64,000 nucleotides of DNA. Source: Chondrosia reniformis. Taxonomy: Eukaryota; Porifera; Demospongiae; Chondrillida; Chondrillidae. The DNA lies in the NCBI GenBank assembly GCA_947172415.1, contig OX359196.1, forward strand, positions 6,449,901 to 6,513,900, given 5' to 3'. The notes beneath the pieces are model-generated. The model was not told the DNA's origin and did no database searches. It worked only from the letters and a program-made list of their open reading frames with translations. The translations under genes and the position numbers were made by a program. Positions 23,120 through 44,500 of this stretch are shown here, piece after piece. Numbering within the stretch: position 1 is the first letter of the stretch; each line of letters opens with the position of its first letter.

Positions 23120-25297
23120 TCAAAGTTTGACAATCCTCTTATTGCCACTATCAGCTACGAAGATAAATCCTTCATTATCAACTGCTACACCATCGGGGCA
23201 GTTCAATCCAATATCAGTTACTTCACGGATACACTGTCCATCTGGTTTGAAGATGGAGACTTTGTTAGCATCACCTGATGCAACTACCATATGTCCATCG
23301 CTTGTAGCTGCTATACCTTTGGGGTTCTTCACAATCTTTTTACCAAACTGACGAACAAACTGTCCATTCTGTTGAAAGACTTGGACACAATTATCTTCAT
23401 CAGTAACATACACCAAACCATTTAGTGCAATACAGACATATCGTGGACATCTAAATTGACCTTTACCAGATCCTTCAGAGCCAAATGAGTACAGGAATAG
23501 ACCATCCTCTGAAAACACAGATACTCTGTGATTAAACAATTCTGTTACAAAGAGGTGTCCCTCCTTGTTGACTGCTAGTCCCATGGGATAATTGAGTTGA
23601 CCTGGCTGTAAACCATACTTTCCAAACTGACTAATGAGCTCACCAGCTAGAGTGTACATATAGATGCAGTGATTGTTAAAGTCACTGATATAAATATTAC
23701 CTTTTGAAGTTAAGGCAATGTCATAGAGATAGCCTTCATTCCCAATCTGTGACAGTCTTTTGATTTGCCCTTCTTTGGTTAGAATAACTATTGCTTTATT
23801 CCTATCGTCCACAGAATATACAGAAGAACCATCTGGTCCAACAGCAACAGCATAGAATTGCATATCATTAGCTGCAAACTCCTGTTTAACAGTTGTTATG
23901 CTGCTGTATTCCAGTGCCTTTACCTCTACTGGACTGCCTGCTACATTATGTCCTCCAACAGTCACACTCAGATGGTACTTCTCTGAAGGAATGCTCTTGA
24001 ACTGCACCTCATATGTGCCATCTCTCTTGTCTGTCACTTTACCAAACACTGGAACACCTGCTGTCGCAGGACGAAGGACAGCCAATACTTTATCTCCTCC
24101 TCTGCAGTGATTGCCTTTCTTATCTCTTGTCTCAATAACCAGTTTAGGTTTCTTAACTTTGGCCCAAGAGCGAGGCAGTTCCACATCTCTTAAGGTGCAG
24201 TTTGGTGGATGTGCCTTGTGGCAGATTGTTCCCAGGGATGATATCTTCTCCACTTCTCCTCTGCTGGGACTGATAATCTTGACTGATGGATAGATGATGG
24301 AGGATGGCTGTGGAGAGGCAGCACTCAGATGGAACACACGAGCAACCACCATCTTGGTCACTGATAACTGCTCTTCAGTTGTCCCTTTCAAACTTATCTC
24401 TTCTGAAAGAGAAGCAAATTCTTCAAGTTTCTCCAAATCAGCTTTCAATTTTTTCTCACGTTTGTCAAGATCTCTTGTTTCTTTGTATTCTGCTTTCTTC
24501 ACTTCAGCAACAAGACTGTCACATCGAGCTGTCACCATGGCAATCAGGTGTTCCTTCATTTCTACAATCTCTTCTACTGTCTCAGCAGACTGCTGTTGGA
24601 GACTAGCTCTACTGGCTTGAACCTCTTGGAGAGCATTACGAGTAGCTTTTGTTTGTGTCTTTGCAGATGACAGACATTGCTTGAGAGTGGTCTGGTTGAG
24701 TTCTCCAAGTTTGCTGTCAATGAAGGAGACTTTGTGTGAATGGTGCTCCAAAGACGGACAAATGTGGCAGATCATCTCATCACAAGTGTGACAATACAGC
24801 TTACAGCCTTCTCTGTGCTTAGTACAGCTAAACTGATCATCTTTCTTTGTTCCACCTTCTTGTATAACAGACTCAATACTTTGTGGTTTGTGTTTCTTGA
24901 GACCTCGGATGCTTTTGTGACGATCAAGGCACTCTTGACAGATGAATGCATCACAGTCTGAGCAGTAGCTAACAGCTGCTCTCTCCTCTTCATGTTCCTC
25001 CTGACAGATGAGGCCTTCCTTTTGGTGCTGAACATTTAATGCCTTCCTCAGGACAAAGGTGTGATTGGGAAGACCATCAGAAGGGATGGAGGCCACTTCT
25101 TTGCAGATCTCACAAGACACTCCAAGATGGAGGATCTTCTTTCCACATTCTACCCTCTTACACAAGGCTAACGAGTGAAGACAAGGTAGGCACTTCAACT
25201 CTTCTACTTTCTCTCCACAACTGATACAAAACAGACTCAAGTGTTTGGACTGAAGAGGAGAACTGGAAGTGGGCGGATACTCTGGCAACTCAGCCAT
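23120..25297 (-). CDS. TRIM-NHL protein (RING, B-boxes, coiled coil, filamin repeat, NHL repeats)
   Basis: 725 residues in one exon. Order: an N-terminal RING-like Cys/His region (FCISCGEKVEELKCLPCLHS ... VSCEICKE, residues about 23-66); a first B-box (about 97-140, CQEEHEEERAAVSYCSDCDAFICQEC); a second B-box (about 157-195, CTKHREGCKLYCHTCDEMICHIC); and a coiled coil (about 200-300). A filamin/ABP280 repeat follows (about 370-470, ETRDKKGN...GGHNVAGSPV), then about six NHL beta-propeller repeats to the end (IALTSKGNIYISDFNNHCIYMY is one). This is the TRIM2/3/71 class layout. Family members are E3 ubiquitin ligases and often RNA regulators. The RING spacing is irregular between its third and fifth ligands, so ligase activity is not certain. 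The start context is AAAATGGC. Sponges carry expanded TRIM sets, so one-to-one orthology is not claimed. Confidence 0.93.
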   Translation of the reverse strand: MAELPEYPPTSSSPLQSKHLSLFCISCGEKVEELKCLPCLHSLALCKRVECGKKILHLGVSCEICKEVASIPSDGLPNHTFVLRKALNVQHQKEGLICQEEHEEERAAVSYCSDCDAFICQECLDRHKSIRGLKKHKPQSIESVIQEGGTKKDDQFSCTKHREGCKLYCHTCDEMICHICPSLEHHSHKVSFIDSKLGELNQTTLKQCLSSAKTQTKATRNALQEVQASRASLQQQSAETVEEIVEMKEHLIAMVTARCDSLVAEVKKAEYKETRDLDKREKKLKADLEKLEEFASLSEEISLKGTTEEQLSVTKMVVARVFHLSAASPQPSSIIYPSVKIISPSRGEVEKISSLGTICHKAHPPNCTLRDVELPRSWAKVKKPKLVIETRDKKGNHCRGGDKVLAVLRPATAGVPVFGKVTDKRDGTYEVQFKSIPSEKYHLSVTVGGHNVAGSPVEVKALEYSSITTVKQEFAANDMQFYAVAVGPDGSSVYSVDDRNKAIVILTKEGQIKRLSQIGNEGYLYDIALTSKGNIYISDFNNHCIYMYTLAGELISQFGKYGLQPGQLNYPMGLAVNKEGHLFVTELFNHRVSVFSEDGLFLYSFGSEGSGKGQFRCPRYVCIALNGLVYVTDEDNCVQVFQQNGQFVRQFGKKIVKNPKGIAATSDGHMVVASGDANKVSIFKPDGQCIREVTDIGLNCPDGVAVDNEGFIFVADSGNKRIVKL

Positions 25298-25622
25298 TTT
25301 GGAAAAGCTAAGTCCTATGTATGTATCACATGATCAGGAGTTGAAACAAGTTTATTTATGCAAATGAACACCTGTGCCATATAGAGATAATGAGTCTCAT
25401 ATCGTATCTCAATCACTAAAGATTTAAGAGTTACAGTATAGCTCTCTGTGTAATACTGAGAATGTTGTACAACACCTCTCTGGCATGTAACACTGACTTG
25501 TATGATATATTAATCAATTTCAATAAGTCTAAACTGACAGTCTACAGAGTTCTGAGATGAGATGGGTTATGCATAAGTTAATGAGTGAAAGTGGTGGTTG
25601 TACAGTATACAACAGAACCATA
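25298..25622. other. Intergenic region between TRIM-NHL start and formin stop
   Basis: 325 bases between two genes on the same strand. It must contain the formin 3' UTR and the TRIM-NHL promoter. No gene seen. Confidence 0.5.
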
Positions 25623-36234
<10,612 letters not shown>

Positions 36235-36607
36235 TTTGAGTCCTTCCCTTAGTTCTCAGAGCCTCCACAATGATACAATTTCGATGTTTCGGGTGTGAAC
36301 GCCACGATACAGCTACGCCGCGCGACACACTAGAAGCTCCTTAAAAGACTTCAATTACTTACGCGAGATGTCTTTTGTATACCAGAAGCTGTAGATACAA
36401 TCTGATTCTATTCACTCCTGTAGTGCTAAACGGCCACTAACTAAATTGAGGCGATCAAGACTTGTATCTTTCGCGGTTCGTTTGAACTCTACCGTAAACT
36501 TCCGTATTATCCGTATATAGGCACATTGACCAGCGATGAAAATTTAGGCAGCCTACCTATAAAATTTGTACCAGTTTAGACAGGGAGGTACTTCCCCTCA
36601 TACAACC
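36235..36607. promoter_or_regulatory. Divergent intergenic region, formin / TDRD3-like
   Basis: 373 bases between divergent start codons. It has short CpG-containing segments (about 36296-36325) that stand out from the surroundings. A promoter role is inferred. Confidence 0.4.
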
Positions 36608-38214
36608 ATGACTGCGCTGCTCGAGCAGCTGAGAAAAGACGGCTGGTGAGTCAAGCTAGGCTGGAATTAGGCCTACTATTTCAGCTTCATTTCATTAGGT
36701 ACCTCTCGGAAAGGGGAATTGAGGAGTGTAGAAAGGCGCTCAACTCCTCTTCAGATATCTCTGCGAAAGAAGTAGAAAAGATAGCATTAGAAGTAAGAAG
36801 ATATATTGTTACAATTTCCTCTAATGGTTCACGTTATCGCGTGTATGCAGCTAGATCTGCGGACCATATGTGATCCTGGTGGTGTTCTACCGGTCCCCTC
36901 TCAGCACTCACTGAGTGAGGTACGCACTGATGCATGCTGCATATTGACAGAATGCTCCAGCTGACCTTTCCTCTTCTTGTAGGTGGTCGGTCCAACTGTG
37001 CTTCAGGTCCAAAAGGTCAAGGATGTGTCCCGGCCACTGGCAGTCCAGCGTGACAGCAGCCAGGGGGGGAGTGGAGCATCGCGCCTTCTCCGATTATTCC
37101 TTACTGATGGAAAGGTGTACATCAGTGCTGTGGAGATGCAGTTCATCAAGGAACTAGAGTCTGTTACAACATAACCTTATTGGGAGGTGTATTATATGTG
37201 TCTGCTTGATATAGTATCACTGCAATATCTCCCGGCACTAAGATAATGATCAATCCAAAGTCTAAAGTAAAGATTTTCAAGGGATTTCTACAATTATGTC
37301 CAGGTATACACGTAATGAATTATATAATTACTCATTGCACATATGAAATATGCCATATATCTTAAATACCTAGGGACTGTAAAGCTCCTAGGTGGCAAGG
37401 TTGAGCACTTGGTAAAGAAAGGGAAAGTTCAAAGTGTATGTTTTAGATTTTTCGTGTTTTCAATTATTACCGTAGTGCCCGGAGATAGATATCATTTGGA
37501 TATTTCTAGTTCATATGGAATTGAGTCTTGTTCTTATGTATGTAGGCTCCAAAGCCAGCTGCTGAGAGAGGAGTGGAGGATGGACCTCCTTCCTTTGTGC
37601 CATTTAGTCAGTATCAGCCACCAGCACGACACAAAGTGCCTAGCAGTAGAGTGTCAAACAGCCGTGGTGCAGAGCAAGGTACGAGGTACACTGGACAGAA
37701 GGCTGCAGGGAGCCAGTCACTGAACACACCCTCAAAAACAGGCCATAAACAAGATCAAAGGAAGCCGCACTCATCCCAGACATCTAGAAGAGGTGGAGGT
37801 GTTGAGAGGCATGCAGCAAAAGAAGGTTCCACAGGTCAACTCCATAAAAGCGAGCGTGTTCCTAAGAAGAAGAGCAGTGATGCTGTAGTAGTGATTGAAC
37901 ACAAACCAAGGCAGGACTACAAGAAGAATATTGTGGCATCCACCAATCAGTACAAAAGTGGCCGTGTAACAGATCTGTCCTCAAAGAGCGAGCCTGCACT
38001 TGTAGGTAGGCCCAAGCAGGAGGGAGCAACTAGACACCAGACAGCTGGACACAGACCTCATGGGCAAGCGGACCAGAGGAGCTCTCATACCAGTGATAGG
38101 CCACAGACTGGTACTTCAGCTACAAGCCATGTACTGTCTGCTGCAGACACTCGTAAAAGGATAGGTGTACCCTTTTCTGCTAAAAGAGTTGTAAAGGATG
38201 ACCAATTATTGTAA
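36608..38214 (+). CDS. TDRD3-like protein: DUF1767/OB-fold only, no Tudor or UBA
   Basis: Seven exons. The N-terminus (MTALLEQLRKDGW-YLSERGIEECRKAL) and OB-fold core (VVGPTVLQVQKVKDVSRP, RLLRLFLTDGKVYISAVE, ISPGTKIMI, VKLLGGKVEHLVKKGKV) follow vertebrate TDRD3 in order. So does the segment GVEDGPPSFVPFSQ, which matches EGGPPPFVPFGQ. In TDRD3 the OB-fold binds topoisomerase 3-beta, forming a DNA/RNA topoisomerase complex. The last exon (about 37555-38214) is a long basic, Ser/Lys/Arg-rich tail of about 220 residues ending RKRIGVPFSAKRVVKDDQLL and stop. No UBA or Tudor domain is present in it. The next gene downstream is on the other strand, so those domains are missing rather than overlooked. 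A TOP3B-binding role is inferred from the OB-fold. Confidence 0.85.
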
Positions 38215-38389
38215 ATACATTACACAGCACTGTATGTTTTCATATGACTTGTTTTTTATTATTACATTTAATGGTCAATTTGGTTCACATGATTATGCTT
38301 GCATACAAGCAGTATGGACACATGCACGTTTGTAGTCTGTACATGTTAAGAAACTTCTACAAGTGGTTCCTTCACTCTCATGTCCTCCA

Positions 38390-41205
38390 TTGTTGATTAT
38401 AGGCCCTAATGTGCTGTTGGAGAGAGAATACAATTGTCTATTTTAACATCTACATTTAATTATATCATAAACCAGAGAGTAGGTTCTCATCACTTGCCCA
38501 TATAGGACATATTAAGTACCTTTCTGTCCTCCTCCAAGTTACTAGTTATCATATTTTGCTGGTCTGTTCTTCTTTGGTGAATCTGCGCTTCTAAGTCTGC
38601 ACGATACTTTTCCCTTTTCTCTTGGAACTAATGAAGAGAGACAGGGTCATCATTAAGGAGATGGTGACTCTGAAATGTCATCATGCCTTTGTGTCCATAG
38701 CTAATGGCTGCCTTGCAGGCTGTGGAGCTGGCTGTCCGGGCTCCCATATATTCTCAAATGTTTGAAAATGCTACACACACATTAATGAGACCAAATATGT
38801 ACATACAGCTGTATATATATACAAGGTTTATATTAACACTGTTAAACAGTATATACAAGGTTTCTGTAGTTCATATGTAAGACCATACCTTCCTGGCAAG
38901 TCTTTTCTCATCCTCCCTTTCTCTCATTCTGGTTTGATGTCTCAAAGCTGCTTGCTCTTGAAGATCCTTGTAATACTGCTGTACACACATAAGCACACAC
39001 ACATAGTTCACAATGTGTGTACGTACAAAAGAGTGTTTGGCTCAGTGCTAGTAGATCTAGATGCCGACTCCAAATATACTGACCTTTGAGTCTCTCTCCA
39101 TTTGATTTCCATTACCAACTGTTGGCCTTCCAGTTGCACCTGAATGGATCCATAAAGCCTTATCTTCACCCTAGAGAAGTTGCAATAAAACATTGTGATA
39201 AATCAGCACTTTAACTGATCTGTATATACACACTACCTGTTGTCACAGTGGTTTGATGTACACTAACATTTGATCCATTTATTGATGCTGCTTCTAATCT
39301 CCTTCTCTCTGACACTCTATCCATACCTTCTCCTATAGGATATACCAGGAATCTTGGAAATAACGGTTAGGACACTCAAAACACAACACTGGATGAATAA
39401 ACACATAAACTTTGTAAAAGTCTTACTTAAAGTATCTCCATATATCTTTTCCTCTTGCATGAGCTTTTTATTTTTGGTGCTTAAATTTGAACTGTCATTC
39501 TCATTCTATATTTAGATATACGTGAGTTGAACCAAGATTTTATAAGTACACTTTATCAACTAACCAGCAAGTTAGATCGATTGGTCACCACTCTCCCATT
39601 ATCATTCGTAATTGGAGCTCCACATCCAGGTCTGCCCCAGGGATCATAACCATCAAATGTCTGCTCTTTCATGGACCCTCTCTTGAATCTTGTAGCATCA
39701 AGCGGTGGTCTGAAAAAGCTATCTTTATGTCCATTCTCTTCATGAACATCTAGTGCCATCTTCCCTACCAAAGTCTTCTTGTGAGATACTACTTTCCCAA
39801 ACTTGTCTCTGATAGGATGGTCTTTACCAAACGGGTCAAATACTTCAAACATCTGCTTCTTCTCCTTCTTCTCTTGAAGTTGACGTTCCTGTTTTTCCAT
39901 TATCTGCTCTTCTAAGGAACAAAAATGTACATTTTAAATATGTATTTTGTTAAAATTACAACTTCCTACCAAGTCTCCTTGAGTAATTCATTCTTTTTTC
40001 ATATTCTTCTTCTCTGAGTCCACTATCTTCTACATAATTCTGAGGTCTCCTCATGTGTGAATGTTCCCTCTCACCCTGATGGCCTCTTGAATATCGCTTT
40101 AAGGAAACACATACACGTACTATTAAGTTCTTTTGCTACTTAATAATGTATGTGCAGTATTTTACCAGTGAATCATGCACTTCTTTTTGAAGATGCATTT
40201 GAAATCTTGTATCTTTGTCCCTGGGCAGTGTAGTTAAAGTCTTGCCAGATTCACTTTTTCTGGGAGCACCTCCTCCAGGTCTTCCATAAGGGAACTCATC
40301 AGACTACCATATTAATATTCAGCTCATATATAGTACACACACTGATAGATCTTTTCTATTTTTCCTTGCCAAATATAGAATGTATGTATCTAATTCTTAA
40401 CTAACTATATTTGTGCTGTCTTCTTCGACTTGGCCACCTTTTCTAGCATTTAAGGTACCACTTTGTGATAGCTTTAAGTATAAAAGTACAAAAATATCCA
40501 ATTTAAACACTCAAACAATGTGTCAAAGTCAACCTACCCTAGGAGCCCCGGGAGCTGGTTTTCCCCATGGATTGTAATTTTGTAACATTTCCAAGTCCTA
40601 CATATGCACATATATAGTAACAGTGCAGTGACATCTAGTTCTGATGGGAATGCATGCAAACTACCTTCTTTTTATCAGTTAGGTACTGAGATTCCTGTTG
40701 TAATTTAACCTGCTTCCTTGTGGCAATATCCATTGCTGCATATTATAGAGAGGAAGAAAATGTTCATAAATAAATAAATAAATACATATAACAAAGTCAC
40801 AAACCAGCTTCTTCATGCTGCTTCTTTGTTCTCTTAATATCAGCGGACCTGTACGGATGCGGATAGTTTCTATATACATGTAGACCTATGCACTGCACCT
40901 GCGAAACTGTCGTATTACAGTATGGCTGCTAACGTTTTGCTATAAAGTGTTTTTCGTAAAGGAGGCGATGTCCTTGTACTAGTATTACCACTTCCATACA
41001 GAAAGCCATCGTTCTCATTACGAATTTCCACACCAGAAGCATAAAACTGTCGTTTTTGAGTTCTCTTGGTTCCTTCAGGTCTTTCTCTTCCAAGATTGTC
41101 CCAAATCGATCCTCCTGCATTAGTCGATTCAGCCTCCAGGGGCCTGCGATATCTAAAGTCTCTCGCTTGCATGGGAAAGGATGATTTACTGTCCTCCGCG
41201 AACAT
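38390..41205 (-). CDS. CSPP1-like centrosome/cilium protein
   Basis: About 13 short exons on the minus strand. Exon 1 (41205 to about 40930) begins MFAEDSKSSFPMQARDF. Later exons carry charged helical segments (ADIKRTKKQHEEA, MEKQERQLQEKKEKKQMFEV, REREDEKRLARK) and four to five copies of a short motif NPWG/DPFG..G.GAP: YNPWGKPAPGAPR (about 40535), EFPYGRPGGGAPR (about 40270), FDPFGKDHP (about 39830) and YDPWGRPGCGAP (about 39640). Human CSPP1 has the very similar YNPWGKGGGGAPL, which is the main reason for the call. CSPP1 binds microtubules at centrosomes and ciliary axonemes. The 3' end is uncertain. A frame ends in a stop at about 38683, but a GC-AG splice there would extend it through FQEKREKYRADLEAQI and a last exon near 38390. 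Confidence 0.65.
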
Positions 41206-41529
41206 TATACTGTGGATGGAGAGAGAGAAACACTAGATATCTTTGCAAAATGCAACTTCCTAATACATGTAAGTATTATTATCTGTATCAATTAGAATTT
41301 GACTGCACTGCAGGATTCAGGGTGTATATAGACTTACTTAGGGAACTTTCAGAACTTTCAGCTTTGTTAAACAGTTCGGTCTATCGTCAGATTATTTAGA
41401 AATTTGTAACGTCGTAGTCATGCCAACACACATCAAGGGACGAATTGGTTATCTACGGCTACTCGAGTATTTACCAACACATTCAAATTACATAAAAGAT
41501 GTCTGAAAGTTGCATTAGCTAGCTAAAAT
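41206..41529. promoter_or_regulatory. Divergent intergenic region, CSPP1-like / epimerase-GT8
   Basis: 324 bases between divergent starts, AT-rich, with no gene. A promoter role is inferred from orientation. Confidence 0.4.
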
Positions 41530-44500
41530 ATGATCATCTATGGTATGACAATTGTTTGCATTTGCCTAATATTGCCCGAAGCATCGTACTCAAGAGGAAG
41601 TACTGGTAAGAACTTATCTGTTCACTCTAGCACTTTAGAGACTGCGTTTTGCGATTGTCGTTTTAGCAGCAATACATGATCAAGAGATGAAGATTCTTGT
41701 AACTGGTGCTGCGGGATTCATCGGTTTCCATCTCACTAAGCACCTCGCTGAATCCAGACCTTACAGTACTATTGTGGCAATAGATAACTTTAAGCCAGGC
41801 TATGAGCCCAGGCTTAAGGAAGATAGAGCAATTGTACTGCTAAAGATGGGAGTAAACCTGTTATATGGAGATGTGTGCGATGAAGTATTTATTAGATATT
41901 TATTTGAGACTCATGAGTTTAGTCATGTGATCCACTTGGCTGGTGAAACTGGAGTGAGGAGATCTGTGCAGCAGCCGCAGGACTTTGCCAATTCCAACAT
42001 AGGATGCTTTGTTCAACTACTGGAGTTGATAGTGCCTTACAAGGTCCACATTGTATATGCCTCATCTTCCACAGTATATGGACCGGACTCCTCACTGCCC
42101 TTTGACCCCACTAGTGCCCATGGTTCAGCATCTAATATGTATGCATTGTCCAAGATGGTGGATGAGGTAATATTTAGATGGGTTATGCAATATTTTAGAT
42201 GTCATCTTATCATCCGATGTATGCAGATGTTTGCCGATGCATATTGCAGGGAAAGCAATACTACCATTCTTGGTCTACGGTTCTTTACCGTCTATGGTCC
42301 TTGGGGCCGGCCTGACATGGCTGTATACAAGTATGCACATAATCTTGCTACTGGTAAAAAGATACACATGGCCGTACATGACTCTGATAAACCAGCAGTA
42401 AGGGATTTTACCTACATTGATGACATCATTTCTGGCATTACTATGGCAATGGCCTACCATCCAGATGAATGTGGTGAAATTTTTAATCTTGGATACAGTG
42501 AGCCACATTCTTTAGAGGAACTGCTTCAAATTTTGAAAGTGGAAATGGGAATTAAAGAAGGATATGTGGTGAGTTTGCTTTAGAATACATGATGAATACA
42601 TTATCGTTTATACGTACCTTTGGTTCTGTGCTGTGTTCTTAGGAGTATGTTCCTCTGAGTCCTTATGAGTTGCCAATCACTCATGCAGACATAAGAAGAT
42701 CCAGAGAAAGACTGAACTTTGCACCAACAACAAATCTTACTAAAGGAATTCACAAATTTGTGAAATGGTTTTGGGAGTATACTAGTCAGGAACAAAGCAA
42801 ACAAGAGAAAGCCATCCTAGAGTGAGAATGGAGAGAATGCTTGAAATGATATGTATGCTACTGCAGCTGATCAGTGCATGTCTACTTCCTGTCTTCTGTT
42901 TGTGCAGTGAAATGCTGGACTACAGTAGGAACTTGAAGACTATGATAGTAGATAATAATATCAAGGAATTAAACAGACTATACAATGATCGTTTGACCAA
43001 TTTAAGGAAATAGTAAGAAAAATTAGAGAATTAAACAGTGTCTTTAGAGTTGGATCCAAAATGAAGGGTATATGTATCAATATGTTTTTAGCTTCCGAGA
43101 GTTTGCTGACAGAGAGGGCATTCCAGTGCCACCAAGGAGGGAGAATATACAGTTTATCTTTAAGCAAGGTGGCCCGACTGTACAGGGACTAAGAACTGCT
43201 GCTGATATCTGTGTTGTGTTCTGTATGCAGGTCTTGTACCGGTGGGACTGAAGGTGATGTACTCTTCACGGGATGCTCATGACAGGGAGGCTCTCACAGC
43301 ACAATGTGCAGCTACAGAGGTCTGTGTGGCAGTCACAACTGATGGACACTTCTTCTCTGACCTCAAGCCAGAAAGTGAATGGGAGGATAGTGGTGACCCA
43401 AGTATAGGAGTGTACCTCGCAGGTTAGGTGAACCTACAGATGGTACAATCAAGGAATGTACTTCTCATTTGTTCAGCTTCTATTAGTGACACCGTATACC
43501 AGGAGACTGTATGTGTGTTACTGTCAGTACCTCATAGTGCTAAGTATTGATCCTTCTAACTGCAACTAACATTTCTTCACTTGTATGTGCTTGTCTGCTG
43601 TAGATATTGATGTGTGTGCCTTTGACCTGCACCATTGCCCCAAACACTCCACTTGTGTTTCTGAAGGATCAGCCACGTACCACTGTGTGTGCCATGAGGG
43701 CTTTGGGACTGCACAGTGCCTCCGACTGTGAGTCATCACACAACCAACATCAGATGGTGTCCTTATGCTTGTTGTTAATCTGCTGTGAAGGTACAGTGTT
43801 GAGGCTGTGGATAGTCTACAGAAGGAAGAAGAGGAGGAAGATTATTTGAATGGTGCTGACAGATTGTCTGCTAGAAGTGGTAAAGAATTTGTGTTTTTTC
43901 AAGGAGTGGATTCAGTTACAAAGGATGGGGACATCTTGTATATATCTGAGGAAGTAGATATTGATAAAATGAAAGAAATTTGCAAGAGTTTAAGGAGCTG
44001 CATAGCGTTCAACACAAATGGCTACCTCAAGCGTACCATACAACCACCCAGTCTCAGACCACATTGGAGTGGTGATCTACTAGGAGGACTATACATATTG
44101 GGTAGGCGGGGTCCCTTTAGAGGAGGGGCATTTTCAAATATTTTGCCCTGTACCTTGAAGATAGCCAAATATTTAATAGCAAACAACATACTAACTACAT
44201 ACATAGGTTACCCCCTCAAATATTTACTACATTGTCCACTGTTGTGATATTTTCTGAAAGAAAGCCTGATCTGTATCATGTGTTAACTGGTAAGAGTAAT
44301 TGTATTCATACCCACATCAGCACATACATATATGTATAATCATCTACACACATAAGCTCATATATAGTTGTGATGGAAGATCCTTGTTTTATAGATTTTG
44401 ATTATTGCTCTTTGAGTGACAGTGTGTGTCCACCTGAATCCAGCTGTCAGAAAGAGGGAGCAGGGGAGTACCAGTGTGTCTGCAGGGACCCTCTCCTTGT

